A stretch of DNA of 64,000 nucleotides from Acidobacteriota bacterium (GTDB lineage Bacteria; Acidobacteriota; Blastocatellia; RBC074), in NCBI GenBank assembly GCA_016715865.1, contig JADJXM010000019.1:62001-126000 (forward strand), read 5' to 3'. The translations under genes and the position numbers were made by a program. The stretch's first letter is position 1; every line of letters begins with the position of its first letter. This document shows, piece after piece, positions 28,856 through 58,907 of this stretch. The notes below the pieces were generated by a model, which made no database searches, was not told the origin of the DNA, and was given only the letters and a program-made list of their open reading frames with translations.

Positions 28856-31801
28856 ATGAATAACCGTCGCCTTATCGCCCACACCCTGGCGCTGTTGATT
28901 GTGCTCAGCGCGACATTTGGAGCAGCGGCACAGCAGGCCGCTCCGCAACCTAAACCACAGCGGCCCATCGAGCTGGCGGATATCCTTAAATGGAAGCGTA
29001 TCGCTTCGCCTTCGGTCTCGAACGACGGGCAGTATTTCGCATCCAAAGTCGTTCCCGCCGAGGGTGATGGTGAAGTAGTGCTCCGCAGGGTCAGGGACGG
29101 CAAGGAATGGAAGTTCCCGATCGGCGAATCGCCGGCAGGCGGCGGTTTCGGTCGCACAGGTGGCGATCTGGAATTCTCTGAGGACGGTAAATGGCTGGCT
29201 TTCACAATCTACCCGGGATTCAAGGAGGCCAAACAGGCCCGCAAGGCTCGCAGAACGCTCTACAACAAAGTCGCGGTGGTCAACCTCGAGACCGAAAAGA
29301 AGGTCGAATTCGAAAAGATACGCAGGTTCTCCTTTGCGGGTGAGAACTCGGGCTGGATCGCGATGCACAAATATGGCGCGGCTCCGGCCGGGCCTCCTTC
29401 TGCAGCGCCACCGGCCGGCGGCCCCGGAGGCGGTACACCGGCCCCCGAGCGGGCTACGGGCTCGGACCTCATCCTTTATGAGCTGGCCACTGCAAATAAA
29501 TTGAATATCGGCAATGTTTCAGAGTTCGCCTTCGACAAGAAGGGCACCTGGCTTGCATGGATCATCGACGCACAGGAGAAGAGCGGTAATGGTATCCAGG
29601 CAAGGAACATGACCACCGGATCTGTCGTTCCGCTCGATAGCGATGATGCCGTCTACAAGCGTCTGAACTGGACTGAGAAGGGAGAAGGTCTTGCCGCCGT
29701 CAGGGGCGTCGAGGATAAGGGTTGGGAGGACAAACTCTACAGCCTGGTCGCTTTCAACTTCACAACCGGATCACCGCAGAAGACAGTCTTCGATCCGCGC
29801 GAGGAGAAGGCATTTCCAGCCGGCTTGACGATCAGCCCGAATCGCGATCCCAACTGGACTGAGGATATGAGCGCGGTTCTCTTCGGCATTCATGAAGTGA
29901 AAAAGAAGAAAGCGCCCGCCAATGACAAGGCGAAGGAGGGCGAAGCCAAACCAGCGCCGCAGGCGGCTGCGAGAAGACCGGAAGACGAACCCGAAACCGC
30001 CAATCTGGCGCTCTGGCACTGGCAGGACAAGCGGTTGCAGGCTCAGCAGCAGGTCGAGGAATCGCGAGACAAGAATTACAGTTACCTCTCGATCTATCAC
30101 CTTGCCGACAAGAAGTTTGTTCGCCTGGCAGACGATTCGCTGCGCAATGTGACCGTTACGCCGAAGCACAAATTCGCGATCGGATATGACAACAGCTCTT
30201 ATGAGTTGACTGGAAACCTCGACGGGCAGCGCTATCAGGATATCTACACGGTCGATCTGAAGACCGGAGCTCGCAAGCAACTTCTGAAGAAGCATCGCTG
30301 GGCCTTCGGCGCCTCGCCCGATGGCGCTCAGTTTCTCTATTATGATGACGGCCATTTTTACGTTCACGATCTGGTCACCGGCCGGTCGCGGAACGTGACC
30401 GCCAACGTGCCGGCGGTCTTCTGGAACCAGGAGGACGATCACAATGTGGTCAAACCGCCTGTCTTCCCGTTGGGCTGGTCAAGCGACAGCAGGTCCGTGC
30501 TGTTGTCGGATGGCTGGGATATCTGGAACGTTCAGGTCGGCGGAGGAAAAGGCGTCAATTTGACTGTCAACGGCCGTAAGGACGGCATTCGTTACCGGCG
30601 TCGATTCCAGCTGGATCCGGATGAGAAGGGAATCGATCTGAGCAAGGACGTTTATATCTCCGCTTATGGCGAATGGACGAAGAAAGCCGGAATCGCACGC
30701 ATCGATGCCGGCAAGCCCGGTCCGCGGATGCTCATGTGGGACGATGCCGCTTACAATTCGCTGATCAAGGCCAGGAAGGCCGATGCCTGGTTCTATACCC
30801 GTGAGACCGATCAGGACTACCCTGATTACTATCTTGCCGCTGATGGTTCGCTCGGCCAGGGACGCAGGCTGACCACGGCCAATCCGCAGCAGAAAGAGTT
30901 CCTCTGGTCCGCCGGCGCGAAGATCGTCAATTACACCAGCGCCAGGGGCGACAAACTTCAGGGGGCGCTCTTCCTTCCGGCCAATTATCAGCCGGGCAGG
31001 AGCTATCCGACGGTCGTTTACATATACGAGAAACTCTCGCAGGGGATGAACAGTTACACAACTCCAACGTTCAACGGCTTCAATAAATCGGTCTATACCA
31101 GCAACGGCTATGCGGTCCTCATGCCCGACATCGTCTACAAGGTGAACGATCCGGGGATGTCGGCGGTGTGGTGCGTGCTGCCTGCGCTCAAGGCGGCGAT
31201 AGAGACAGGCGTCGTCGACAAGGACCGTGTGGCGATCCATGGCCATTCGTGGGGAGGCTATCAGACCTCGTTCCTGGTCACTCAGACCGATGCTTTCCGG
31301 GCAGCGATTGCCGGCGCTCCGCTGACAGACATGATATCGATGTACAACCAGATCTACTGGAACACCGGCAGCGGCAACATGTCGATCTTCGAAAGTAGTC
31401 AGGGACGCTTCACCAGCAGTCCGGTCGACAATGTCGAAGCCTACATTCGCAACTCGCCTGTCTATCACGCGAAGAACGTCAAGACTCCGCTCATCATCCT
31501 CCACAACGACAAGGACGGGGCGGTCGATTTCTCGCAGGGCATCGAATATTTCAACCAGTTACGACGCCTCCAGAAACAGGTGGTCATGCTCCAGTACAAG
31601 GGTGAAAACCATGGATTGCGCGTACCAGCCAACATGAAAGACTACACCATCAGGATGAAGGAATTTCTCGATCATCACCTGATGGGCAAACCCGCTCCGA
31701 AATGGTGGATCGAAGGTGTCCCGCACCTCAAGCTCAAGGAACATCTGGAAGAGCGAGCCAAAGAAAAAGTCGATCCGATCACTCCACTCAATGAGCGATA
31801 A
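28856..31801 (+). CDS. Large secreted S9 family peptidase (prolyl oligopeptidase/DPP IV superfamily)
   Basis: A 981-aa exported serine peptidase. A signal peptide (LALLIVLSATFGAAAQQ) is followed by a very long propeller region of about 680 residues with WD-like repeats. It carries a low-complexity Pro/Gly/Ala loop at about 175-200 and a Lys/Ala-rich insert at about 350-380. The alpha/beta hydrolase at the C-terminus has the nucleophile in IHGHSWGGYQTS, the acid in ILHNDKDGAVDF and the histidine in YKGENHGL. It is longer than typical S9 members because of the inserts. AGAGGA precedes the ATG. A perfect 48-bp palindrome lies between it and the CocE/NonD gene. Confidence 0.9.
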   Translation: MNNRRLIAHTLALLIVLSATFGAAAQQAAPQPKPQRPIELADILKWKRIASPSVSNDGQYFASKVVPAEGDGEVVLRRVRDGKEWKFPIGESPAGGGFGRTGGDLEFSEDGKWLAFTIYPGFKEAKQARKARRTLYNKVAVVNLETEKKVEFEKIRRFSFAGENSGWIAMHKYGAAPAGPPSAAPPAGGPGGGTPAPERATGSDLILYELATANKLNIGNVSEFAFDKKGTWLAWIIDAQEKSGNGIQARNMTTGSVVPLDSDDAVYKRLNWTEKGEGLAAVRGVEDKGWEDKLYSLVAFNFTTGSPQKTVFDPREEKAFPAGLTISPNRDPNWTEDMSAVLFGIHEVKKKKAPANDKAKEGEAKPAPQAAARRPEDEPETANLALWHWQDKRLQAQQQVEESRDKNYSYLSIYHLADKKFVRLADDSLRNVTVTPKHKFAIGYDNSSYELTGNLDGQRYQDIYTVDLKTGARKQLLKKHRWAFGASPDGAQFLYYDDGHFYVHDLVTGRSRNVTANVPAVFWNQEDDHNVVKPPVFPLGWSSDSRSVLLSDGWDIWNVQVGGGKGVNLTVNGRKDGIRYRRRFQLDPDEKGIDLSKDVYISAYGEWTKKAGIARIDAGKPGPRMLMWDDAAYNSLIKARKADAWFYTRETDQDYPDYYLAADGSLGQGRRLTTANPQQKEFLWSAGAKIVNYTSARGDKLQGALFLPANYQPGRSYPTVVYIYEKLSQGMNSYTTPTFNGFNKSVYTSNGYAVLMPDIVYKVNDPGMSAVWCVLPALKAAIETGVVDKDRVAIHGHSWGGYQTSFLVTQTDAFRAAIAGAPLTDMISMYNQIYWNTGSGNMSIFESSQGRFTSSPVDNVEAYIRNSPVYHAKNVKTPLIILHNDKDGAVDFSQGIEYFNQLRRLQKQVVMLQYKGENHGLRVPANMKDYTIRMKEFLDHHLMGKPAPKWWIEGVPHLKLKEHLEERAKEKVDPITPLNER

Positions 31802-31808
31802 CGATTTG

Positions 31809-31920
31809 GAGTGCGACGGCCTTTGGAGTGCGACGGCCCGGCGTCGCTTTGGTAGTCGCTAAGCGAAAATCCACTACCAAAGCGACGCCGGGCCGTCGCA
31901 CTCCAAAGGCCGTCGCACTC
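31809..31920. repeat. Perfect 48-bp inverted repeat with 16-base loop (GAGTGCGACGGCC type)
   Basis: The arms at 31809-31856 and 31873-31920 are exact complements. Each arm itself contains the unit GAGTGCGACGGCC twice, then CGGCGTCGCTTTGGTAGT. It begins seven bases after the S9 stop and ends 19 bases before the next start. Confidence 0.95.
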
Positions 31921-31939
31921 GACAGAAAGGCGAACTTCG

Positions 31940-33782
<1,843 letters not shown>

Positions 33783-33805
<23 letters not shown>

Positions 33806-33900
33806 GCAGTAAGCGGGTAGCTGGCAAGATCAATACAAGTGAAGCATCCCACTGCCTACTGCTAACCGCCCACTGCCCACTACACACTGCCTGCTTCTAC
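33783..33900. repeat. Inverted short-repeat element (GTAGGCAGT type)
   Basis: The left arm (GGGAGTAGGGAAGTAGGCAG) overlaps the last codons and stop of the CocE/NonD gene. The right arm (CACTGCCTACTGCTAACCGC) faces it and ends at the stop of the convergent MFS gene. The design is the same as that of the heptamer elements, with a different unit. Confidence 0.65.
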
Positions 33901-35193
<1,293 letters not shown>

Positions 35194-35295
35194 CGGGCCT
35201 CCGTCTAGTTCCAGTGCTTATGTTGATGTTTGACGATTTGAAAAAAGCCCGCACAGCATAATCCAGAGGCACCGCGTGGTCAAATTGAAGCAAGA

Positions 35296-35392
35296 GACTA
35301 TGGAGTGCGGCGGCCCGGCGCCGCTTTAGTAGTCCAACGATCAGGAACCGCGCGACTACTAAAGCGGCGCCGGGCCGCCGCACTCCATAGTC
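35296..35392. repeat. Perfect 38-bp inverted repeat with 21-base loop (GAGTGCGGCGGCC type)
   Basis: The arms at 35296-35333 and 35355-35392 are exact complements. The sequence is a close relative of the palindrome at 31809-31920 (GGAGTGCGGCGGCCCGGCGC against GGAGTGCGACGGCCCGGCGT). It lies in the gap between the MFS gene start and the arsM stop. Confidence 0.95.
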
Positions 35393-35448
35393 GCATTCAG
35401 GAGTTGAGCAGTTACAACTGGAAACTGGAAACTTCTCCCAACTGTCAA

Positions 35449-36324
<876 letters not shown>

Positions 36325-36349
36325 GTTTTTCTCTCCCTTATTCTTATGA

Positions 36350-36418
36350 ATGGAGTTCCGTCTTCAGAGGTGCTGTTATGTCGCTCATTTTACACCCCGT
36401 CAAAAGACGGAACTCCAT
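36350..36418. repeat. 15-bp perfect inverted repeat in the arsM leader
   Basis: ATGGAGTTCCGTCTT at 36350-36364 pairs perfectly with AAGACGGAACTCCAT at 36404-36418. It would form a stem-loop in the arsM leader transcript. It may be another member of the intergenic palindrome families rather than a control site. Confidence 0.75.
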
Positions 36419-36430
36419 GCGTTGTTTTTA

Positions 36431-36454
36431 ATATATTCGCCTTTACGAATATAT
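36431..36454. promoter_or_regulatory. Probable ArsR operator (ATATATTCG-N6-CGAATATAT)
   Basis: A perfect 9-bp inverted repeat with a 6-base spacer lies between the divergent arsM and arsR genes. The AT-rich dyad is similar in size and composition to known ArsR/SmtB binding sites. Confidence 0.6.
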
Positions 36455-36474
36455 GCTCAGGTTACGCGTGAAAT

Positions 36475-36498
36475 ACATATCTGTCAAGACAAATATGT
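36475..36498. promoter_or_regulatory. Second palindrome in the ars intergenic region
   Basis: ACATAT-c-TGTC-aa-GACA-a-ATATGT is an imperfect 24-base dyad 27 bases before the arsR start. It overlaps the place where the arsR promoter should be and could be a second operator half. Confidence 0.45.
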
Positions 36499-36524
36499 TA
36501 AGGCATGATAGAATTTTTTCCATT

Positions 36525-36962
36525 ATGGAAAAAAAGGTTAAATTCGAGATGGAGAAATTCTTCGTGGCTTTGTCGGACCGGACGCGGTTGAGACTGATCA
36601 ATTTGATTGGGGAAGATGAGGTATGCGTCTGTTTTTTCGTTGCGGTATTGGATGCGCCGCAGCCGAAGATATCGCGTCATCTGGCGTACCTGCGTGATGC
36701 GGGGATGGTCGAGGCGAGGCGTGATGGCAAGTGGATGCACTATAAGATGGCGCAACTGCCACATGAGCATGCCGTGAGGATCATGAAAAATGTAATTGAA
36801 TGGCTCAAAGCTGATTCCGAGATGCAGAATGACAGGGCGAAACTTTTGCAGGTCTGCTGCGCTCCTCAGCCGCCGGTTCAGTTGCTGGGAGCTCCAAGGC
36901 CTTCCGGCATCCAGTCTCTGGCATCCCATGATCTGACAGGAACCCATGATCAGAGCAGCTGA
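36525..36962 (+). CDS. arsR: ArsR/SmtB family metalloregulator
   Basis: A protein of about 145 aa with the winged-helix ArsR layout: FFVALSDRTRLRLINLIGED, the metal-site motif EVCVCFF at the start of helix 3 (family form ELCVCDL), QPKISRHLAYLRDAGMVEAR as the recognition helix, then RRDGKWMHYKM. The tail carries an additional Cys-Cys pair (LLQVCCAPQ). In the absence of arsenite it should repress arsM and itself. The frame reaches back to 36453, but that ATG lies inside the operator dyad, so 36525 (or 36549) is more likely. A weak AAGG is present before 36549. Confidence 0.88.
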   Translation: MEKKVKFEMEKFFVALSDRTRLRLINLIGEDEVCVCFFVAVLDAPQPKISRHLAYLRDAGMVEARRDGKWMHYKMAQLPHEHAVRIMKNVIEWLKADSEMQNDRAKLLQVCCAPQPPVQLLGAPRPSGIQSLASHDLTGTHDQSS

Positions 36963-37085
36963 GCCGAGGTAACCTGATTCACTTCCCATCATAATTTCAG
37001 CTCTGAAATCTGCTTGACACTCGTGGAAAGATGGAGATAATTCCTTCTGCCGATAAAAATATAATTCCTGCAATAATCTTCACTA

Positions 37086-38227
37086 AATCAGTCCTTATAA
37101 GATTGGCACAGACAAGTTCGATCTGATAAATCGGGAAGTGCAAACAAACCGAGAATCAGAGGAGAACTGCCTGTGCCAGGAGACGATACTGAGATCCCGC
37201 CACGGAACAAGAGCAGATGCTGGAGCAAACTGCGGCGCGCGATATGGACATCTGATGGGGCTGCACATTCTGATGCTGTGCGCGGCGGGATGGTCGCCGA
37301 CAGCCGATGCTGAGCGTTGTTCTGGCTGCGGACGAGCGTCTATCGGGCGGTTTCGGCATATCGGCGGGGCGAACTCGACCTGGGACTTGATAGAGGAAGC
37401 GACGAGTGCCCCCGTCGCGAGTGGTGAAGGCGAGCCTGAAGCGGTCGTTGCTGGCCTAGTCAAGCCGAACGCCGGAAGCGTTGGGTAAGTGTCGGGTGCG
37501 GTGGAGTTGCGCCTGCCTGGGCGCGGAGTTGAAAGCGCGACGCGGCGTCTCGGTCCGCAAGACACCGTGCAGGCGCTGGCTGCGGAGAGGAGATGTCGAA
37601 GCGTGCCCGGCATGTCCGCGGGATGATGACCACGAAACTCACGCAGATTCGCCATTTTTGTGAGACTTTGCAAAATGCCATTTCTTTCGCCGATGAACTC
37701 GATATTCACTTGTGCACAAAGGCGAGTGATGTGGTAACACAGAAGTGATGACCGTTGTACAATCATGAATTATCTCGCCGGGGCTAACTGGTCGGCCAGT
37801 TGTTCTCGGCATCGGCGAGCGAAAGGACCGTTGGCTCTTCATTGATTTATTGCGCCTCATCGAGCGCACCTGCCCGGCGAGACGAAGTTCACCAAGGATT
37901 ATGTCGTCGTGGACAACCACGGCCACACAAAGCCAAGGCTGTCGTCCTGTGTTGGCTCTTCACCGCGTTCGAGCCTTTCGTGCCTCACTGCCCGCCCACG
38001 CCAACCCCATCGAGCGCGCCTTTGGCGAGGTCATGACAAGTGTACCCGCAACCACAAGCGCTCCTCCCCGATCTGATGCCGACGTCCGTCGCCATCTGGA
38101 GAACAGCCGTGGCGTTACCGATTATCTGACTTGGTACTACACTCCTGAGGTCGAGGCACACTCGCCGAGATCAAGACCTTCCAGATTTATAAGTTCGATG
38201 GATGTTCCAATCTTATAAGGACTGATT
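37086..38227. mobile_element. IS630-type insertion element, decayed
   Basis: Terminal inverted repeats of at least 21 bp (37086-37106 and 38207-38227, starting AATCAGTCCTTATAAG) bound a 1.14-kb segment. A TA dinucleotide lies outside each end (37084-37085 and 38228-38229), the target duplication of the IS630/Tc1 group. The internal transposase is broken by many stops and shifts. The ends are still exact, so decay of the gene has outpaced that of the ends. Confidence 0.8.
37150..38200 (+). pseudogene. IS630-family transposase remnant
   Basis: Pieces in different frames match the family in order. A helix-turn-helix segment RRWLRRGDVEA lies at about 37574-37606. A fragment of the catalytic DDE domain (KDYVVVDNHGHTK, about 37888-37928) follows. 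Then come the typical LPAHANPIERAFGEV (about 37990-38030), CTRNHKRSS, and a C-terminus with WYYTPEVEA. Frameshifts and stops separate them, so no active transposase can be made. The extent is approximate. Confidence 0.75.
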
Positions 38228-38413
38228 TAGAATCAAAATACAAAGAATCGGCTGGCTGGGACCTGAAAAAATCAAAGCTTCTGTGACAATTTCGGGCTCT
38301 TGATGGTATCACTGCCTGCAAGGTCGATATCATCATCAATCCATTATTAACTCTATTAATATGGAAGGGCCTGGTATTACCTTCTACCCAACTATGACCT
38401 ACGGAGGGGTTAA

Positions 38414-41893
<3,480 letters not shown>

Positions 41894-41895
41894 CG

Positions 41896-42085
41896 CACAC
41901 CGTACCGCAAGCGTCAGCGCGCGGCACACGGAACCGCAAGCGTGAGCGAGCGGACTAAACCAAAGGGGGGCTGCATATCTATGCAGCCCCCCTTTCCCGT
42001 TACTTGTATGGGAAAGAGGCCCAGGCGCTGACGCTTGCGGATCTGTGTGCCGCGCGCTTATGCTTGCGGTTCCGTGCACTATTGA
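41896..42085. repeat. Inverted ACCGCAAGCG element around the terminator
   Basis: CCGCAAGCGTCAGCGCGCGG-type arms (41905-41940) are matched by inverse GTGCCGCGCGCTTATGCTTG-type arms (about 42030-42078). The terminator hairpin lies at the centre. Several copies of CGCAAGCGT or ACGCTTGCG are present. Confidence 0.65.
41962..41995 (+). terminator. Perfect 16-bp hairpin terminator of the TonB receptor gene
   Basis: AAAGGGGGGCTGCATA (41962-41977) pairs exactly with TATGCAGCCCCCCTTT (41980-41995), leaving only two bases between the arms. The T-run is short but the hairpin is very stable. Confidence 0.75.
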
Positions 42086-42153
42086 GACGTTGGAGTTATA
42101 CCGGATGAAACATCTCATACATTTATTATTATGCTTATTGATTTCGGGAATGA

Positions 42154-43649
<1,496 letters not shown>

Positions 43650-43653
43650 ACAG

Positions 43654-47393
<3,740 letters not shown>

Positions 47394-47420
47394 AAGAAAA
47401 CTTCCCCCTCGATCTGAAAG

Positions 47421-47655
47421 GATTAAATCGCGAAGGCCGCGAAGTAGAGCAAAGAAATTAATCGCAAAGACCGCAAAGAGGCAAAGAATTAATCGCAGAG
47501 GCCGCAAAGGGGCAGAGGTTTTTTGGTGATATGAATATCCGGATTATTGCCCACTGGCTATAATTCGAACACTGATCTTCCTATATATCTTTGCCCCTTT
47601 GCGGCCTCTGCGATTAATTCTTTGCCTCTTTGCGGTCTTTGCGATTAATTTCTTC
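47421..47655. repeat. GCAAAG-type inverted-repeat element, copy B
   Basis: It shares its core (47519-47590) with copy A at 21644-21843, with only a few base differences. Its arms are AATCGCAAAGACCGCAAAG on the left and CTTTGCGGTCTTTGCGATT on the right. The end of the element supplies the stop codon of the gene on the minus strand that ends at 47645. Confidence 0.9.
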
Positions 47656-48853
47656 CGGTTCCAGTTTTTTTGAGAGCGCGGATCTTGTCTATGGATTGCC
47701 TGACCAGCGGAGTATTTGACGATGCAGGGGCAATCTTCAGATAAAGCTCGAATGCCTTCAACGCCTCGTCATATTTCTCCTGCTCGAAATATAACTGACC
47801 AAGCAGCAACTGAGCGCTGACGGCATTCTTTTCGTCCGCAGCGTAGGCCTCCAGCAGCGTTTTTTCGGCCTCTTCGAATCTTTTCAACTGAAAGAGCGAG
47901 TTTCCGATCATGAGCTGAATCTCAACAGCGTTCGGCCCGCCAGGCATCGCCGCGATGGCTTTTTGTGACTCTGACAGCGATGCTTGAAAACGCTCCTCGC
48001 GCATGAGTATTTTCGCCAGCTCGAAGTGGCCCTTCGATCTTGTCTCCTTCGAGATGCCAGGATCTTCGAGCAGCTTTCTTAAGTGTACGGCCGCTTCATC
48101 CCACTGCTGAGTACTCATGAGCGCCGCGGCCAGCGGCAGCCTTGCCTGGGACATTCCGGGATTCTTGCGCAGCAGATCGACGAGAATCTCGATCACCTCG
48201 CCGAGACGCCCCTTCTGCAGCCAGGCCGCTCCAAGATTGAAGGCCGGATAGGGATAGCTCGATCCAAGACTGAGCGCCTGTTGAAACGCGCCGGCCGCTT
48301 CGTCCAGACGATTGCGCTCGTAAAAGAGCAGGCCCAGCTGATTGAGCGCCCGCAGGTATCTCGGATGCAGGCTCAGCGCTCTAGTGTATTCGTTGATTGC
48401 CGGCGCAACTCCCGACCTTTTCGCGGCTTGCGCCCGTTCGAATGCTTCCTTCGCCGCCGTAGGTGTTTCGCCATCGAATGCAGCTAGATCACGCCCGGTC
48501 TCGGCGTAAGCAGGTCGTTCAAGCGGACTCAGAAAGACCGGCGTGTCGGTCAGCCCCTCCACAAGTCGAAATGAGATGTCGGTATCGGCGTATCTGCGCT
48601 TATCCGTTTCCACAACGATCCTGCAGATGGGGTAACTCTCGGCTGCCCGTTTGATCTCGAATTTGCCATCCTTACCGACCTTTCGCCGCTCGCCAATCGA
48701 TCCGATTCGAACATTAATATCGATATCGCGATCAAGCCTGCCCCCGCCGGGTAGAAAGAAATGTACCGTCACTGTCGATTGGGCGATCGTCGTTACAGTG
48801 ATCGACAACAGGGTTGCGATGATCATGGTCACCGTTCTGATAATTATGCTCAT
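47645..48853 (-). CDS. Secreted TPR-repeat protein with N-terminal beta domain
   Basis: A 402-aa exported protein. A signal peptide (VTMIIATLLSITVTTIAQ) is followed by a short beta-rich part (VTVHFFLPGGGRLDRDIDIN to ADTDISFRLVEG). A helical array of about seven TPRs covers residues 140-390 (INEYTRALSLHPRYLRALNQ, GLLFYERNRLDEAAGAFQQA, AEKTLLEAYAADEKNAVSAQ). It probably scaffolds a protein complex in the periplasm. AGGAGAG precedes the ATG. The stop codon (TAA) lies inside repeat copy B, so insertion of that element may have set the C-terminus. Confidence 0.82.
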   Translation of the reverse strand: MSIIIRTVTMIIATLLSITVTTIAQSTVTVHFFLPGGGRLDRDIDINVRIGSIGERRKVGKDGKFEIKRAAESYPICRIVVETDKRRYADTDISFRLVEGLTDTPVFLSPLERPAYAETGRDLAAFDGETPTAAKEAFERAQAAKRSGVAPAINEYTRALSLHPRYLRALNQLGLLFYERNRLDEAAGAFQQALSLGSSYPYPAFNLGAAWLQKGRLGEVIEILVDLLRKNPGMSQARLPLAAALMSTQQWDEAAVHLRKLLEDPGISKETRSKGHFELAKILMREERFQASLSESQKAIAAMPGGPNAVEIQLMIGNSLFQLKRFEEAEKTLLEAYAADEKNAVSAQLLLGQLYFEQEKYDEALKAFELYLKIAPASSNTPLVRQSIDKIRALKKTGTGRN

Positions 48854-49325
48854 GCTCTCTCCTACTTCTCTCTAACGTAACTGCTTAGCTTGCAGGGGGG
48901 AGAAGAAATTTCTACTGGATTAACAGGAACCTCTGAGCAAAGTTTTCATCGATTTTATACGCCAGTTAGCCAGTAATGCCATGGAAATATTAAGGTTTCA
49001 ATTTCCAAAAATTTCAAGCAAATCCATGAAAATGGATAAACATGGGATCGTTAAGATTCCAAGAGTATTCTAAGTGCCGTTTAATCAACCTGTTAAGATT
49101 AGTTAATTTTAGGCATAACTATTGCTTTCAACGAAATCGACTTATCGGTTCTTTATGTAATTCTTGAGATCTATCTACCTGCTGAGCTGAGAAAAGAACC
49201 TCTTCATCACAATTTACAGAGACGAATTGAATGATCAGAATAAAAGCAGACGCAGGATCTGCCTGGTTCCTGGGATCATTAATCCTGGAGTAGATTTTTC
49301 AGCAAACCCTTCCGGAGGTTAAAAG
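48854..49325. other. Divergent intergenic region before the second TonB receptor gene
   Basis: There is no supported gene in this stretch. It is AT-rich compared with the coding parts and presumably holds promoters of both divergent genes. No clear -35/-10 pair with good spacing was identified. The leader of the receptor ends in GGAGGTTAAAAG. Confidence 0.5.
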
Positions 49326-53210
<3,885 letters not shown>

Positions 53211-53239
53211 AGTCGCAAGGCATTGGGATTAACAGAGGG

Positions 53240-53284
53240 GGGAGGAAGCTGGCGATCTTTCGCATGGTTTCCTCCCTTCGTTTT
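53240..53284 (+). terminator. Hairpin terminator after the second TonB receptor
   Basis: GGGAGGAA (53240-53247) pairs with TTCCTCCC (53269-53276), followed by TTCGTTTT. Confidence 0.5.
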
Positions 53285-53358
53285 CAGATGGAAATAGAAA
53301 CACAAAATCCGCGTCACTGCTCAGGCCGGAGTCCCGAAACTCGAATGAAGATGAATTT

Positions 53359-53504
53359 CCACAGGATTTACAGGATTAACAGGATTATGTCCTGGAGATA
53401 TATTGACCCGTATTCTCTCGCAAACGATCCTCGGCTTAAATCCGAAACTTGATTCTCAATGGTTTCATCCTGTTAATCCTGTCAAATCCTGTCAAATCCT
53501 GTCG
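53359..53504. repeat. Inverted AGGATTAAC / GTTAATCCT element
   Basis: The left side has CACAGGATTTACAGGATTAA; the right side has TCCTGTTAATCCTGTCAAAT repeated. It is another nine-base unit element in the gap between the receptor and the secreted protein gene. Confidence 0.75.
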
Positions 53505-53582
53505 AGATTCTGCTTTCATCTAAAGGCTGAATAGTTAAAATATTCTGCGTGTCTGGAGATTTCAAGATCTGGAGGAATAAGA

Positions 53583-54323
<741 letters not shown>

Positions 54324-54340
54324 ATGAGTAGAAAGCAGGG

Positions 54341-54442
<102 letters not shown>

Positions 54443-54449
54443 TCCTGGA

Positions 54450-54531
54450 AAGTAAAAAGAGTAGCCGGGAGGGCGGGTATCGAATGACAACCTGCCCATC
54501 CGACTACTCTTTCTACTTTTTACTTTCTACT
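54450..54531. repeat. Heptamer inverted repeat between convergent genes
   Basis: The left arm (GAAAGTAAAAAGAGTAGCCG) and the right arm (ACTACTCTTTCTACTTTTTA) can pair. It ends 15 bases before the stop of the third receptor and could terminate both converging genes. Confidence 0.75.
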
Positions 54532-54545
54532 GATGCACGAATCGA

Positions 54546-58196
<3,651 letters not shown>

Positions 58197-58907
58197 ATGT
58201 CTCCTGATGTTGAATTATTTCCCAAGTCGCCAATCACCTGTGATTGCCGCCTGAGTCTGTCGTTAATTTTTGTTGGGCGGTTGGGTTAATTAATCGGCTA
58301 GATCGAATTGGTAAATTCTTATGATTTACTTATTTATCTTGATTTATTATCAAACTACAATTGCGTATCCAATTTTTTGAAGATCTTGCCGATTATGTGT
58401 TTAAGAACTACTACCTACATAGTGCAAGATCTGTACCATAAATACTTAATTGTCTATCGCCCGGTTTGTTTATGGTTTTCTGTGTCTGCGTCCAAATGTC
58501 TTTCAATCCAAAATTCAAAATTCAAAAGTTTAATTTGATTTTTCGGATTTTTCGAGATTTCCAATCCAGTGTGTGAGTGGGATCACCTCATTCCGGGATC
58601 CAAATATCACAATATTATCCAGAAAATTGAATGTCAGGTGGGTTTGATGACTCGATTAGTATATATAAAGGCTTTGATATCAACAAATTTGGAGAGCTGT
58701 CAAATTAGGTATAAATATTGCCTGAATGGAGGTGATTAATTTCCGTATAATTCCGTAGATTTACAGTCTGAAATTTCAATGGGCAATGACGGGATATTTT
58801 AGAACTTGAATTATAGGTCCTTGTTGAGCCCGAAACCCTTCCTTGGAACGTTTTGTTTGCCATTAAGGCAGGTAAACCCCTAAACATTTAATCAGTGGAG
58901 TAACCCA
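58197..58907. other. 711-base AT-rich divergent control region between two TonB receptors
   Basis: There is no supported gene. The region is distinctly AT-rich, with several TATA-like stretches (for example GGTATAAATATTG at about 58709-58721). A long untranslated leader is likely on one or both sides. No known riboswitch or operator was recognised. Confidence 0.5.

Noticed and set aside
37095..37766. 223-codon frame on the minus strand within the IS remnant
   Set aside because: Low-complexity Pro/Arg/Ser-rich translation without domain; the IS630 fragments lie on the + strand.
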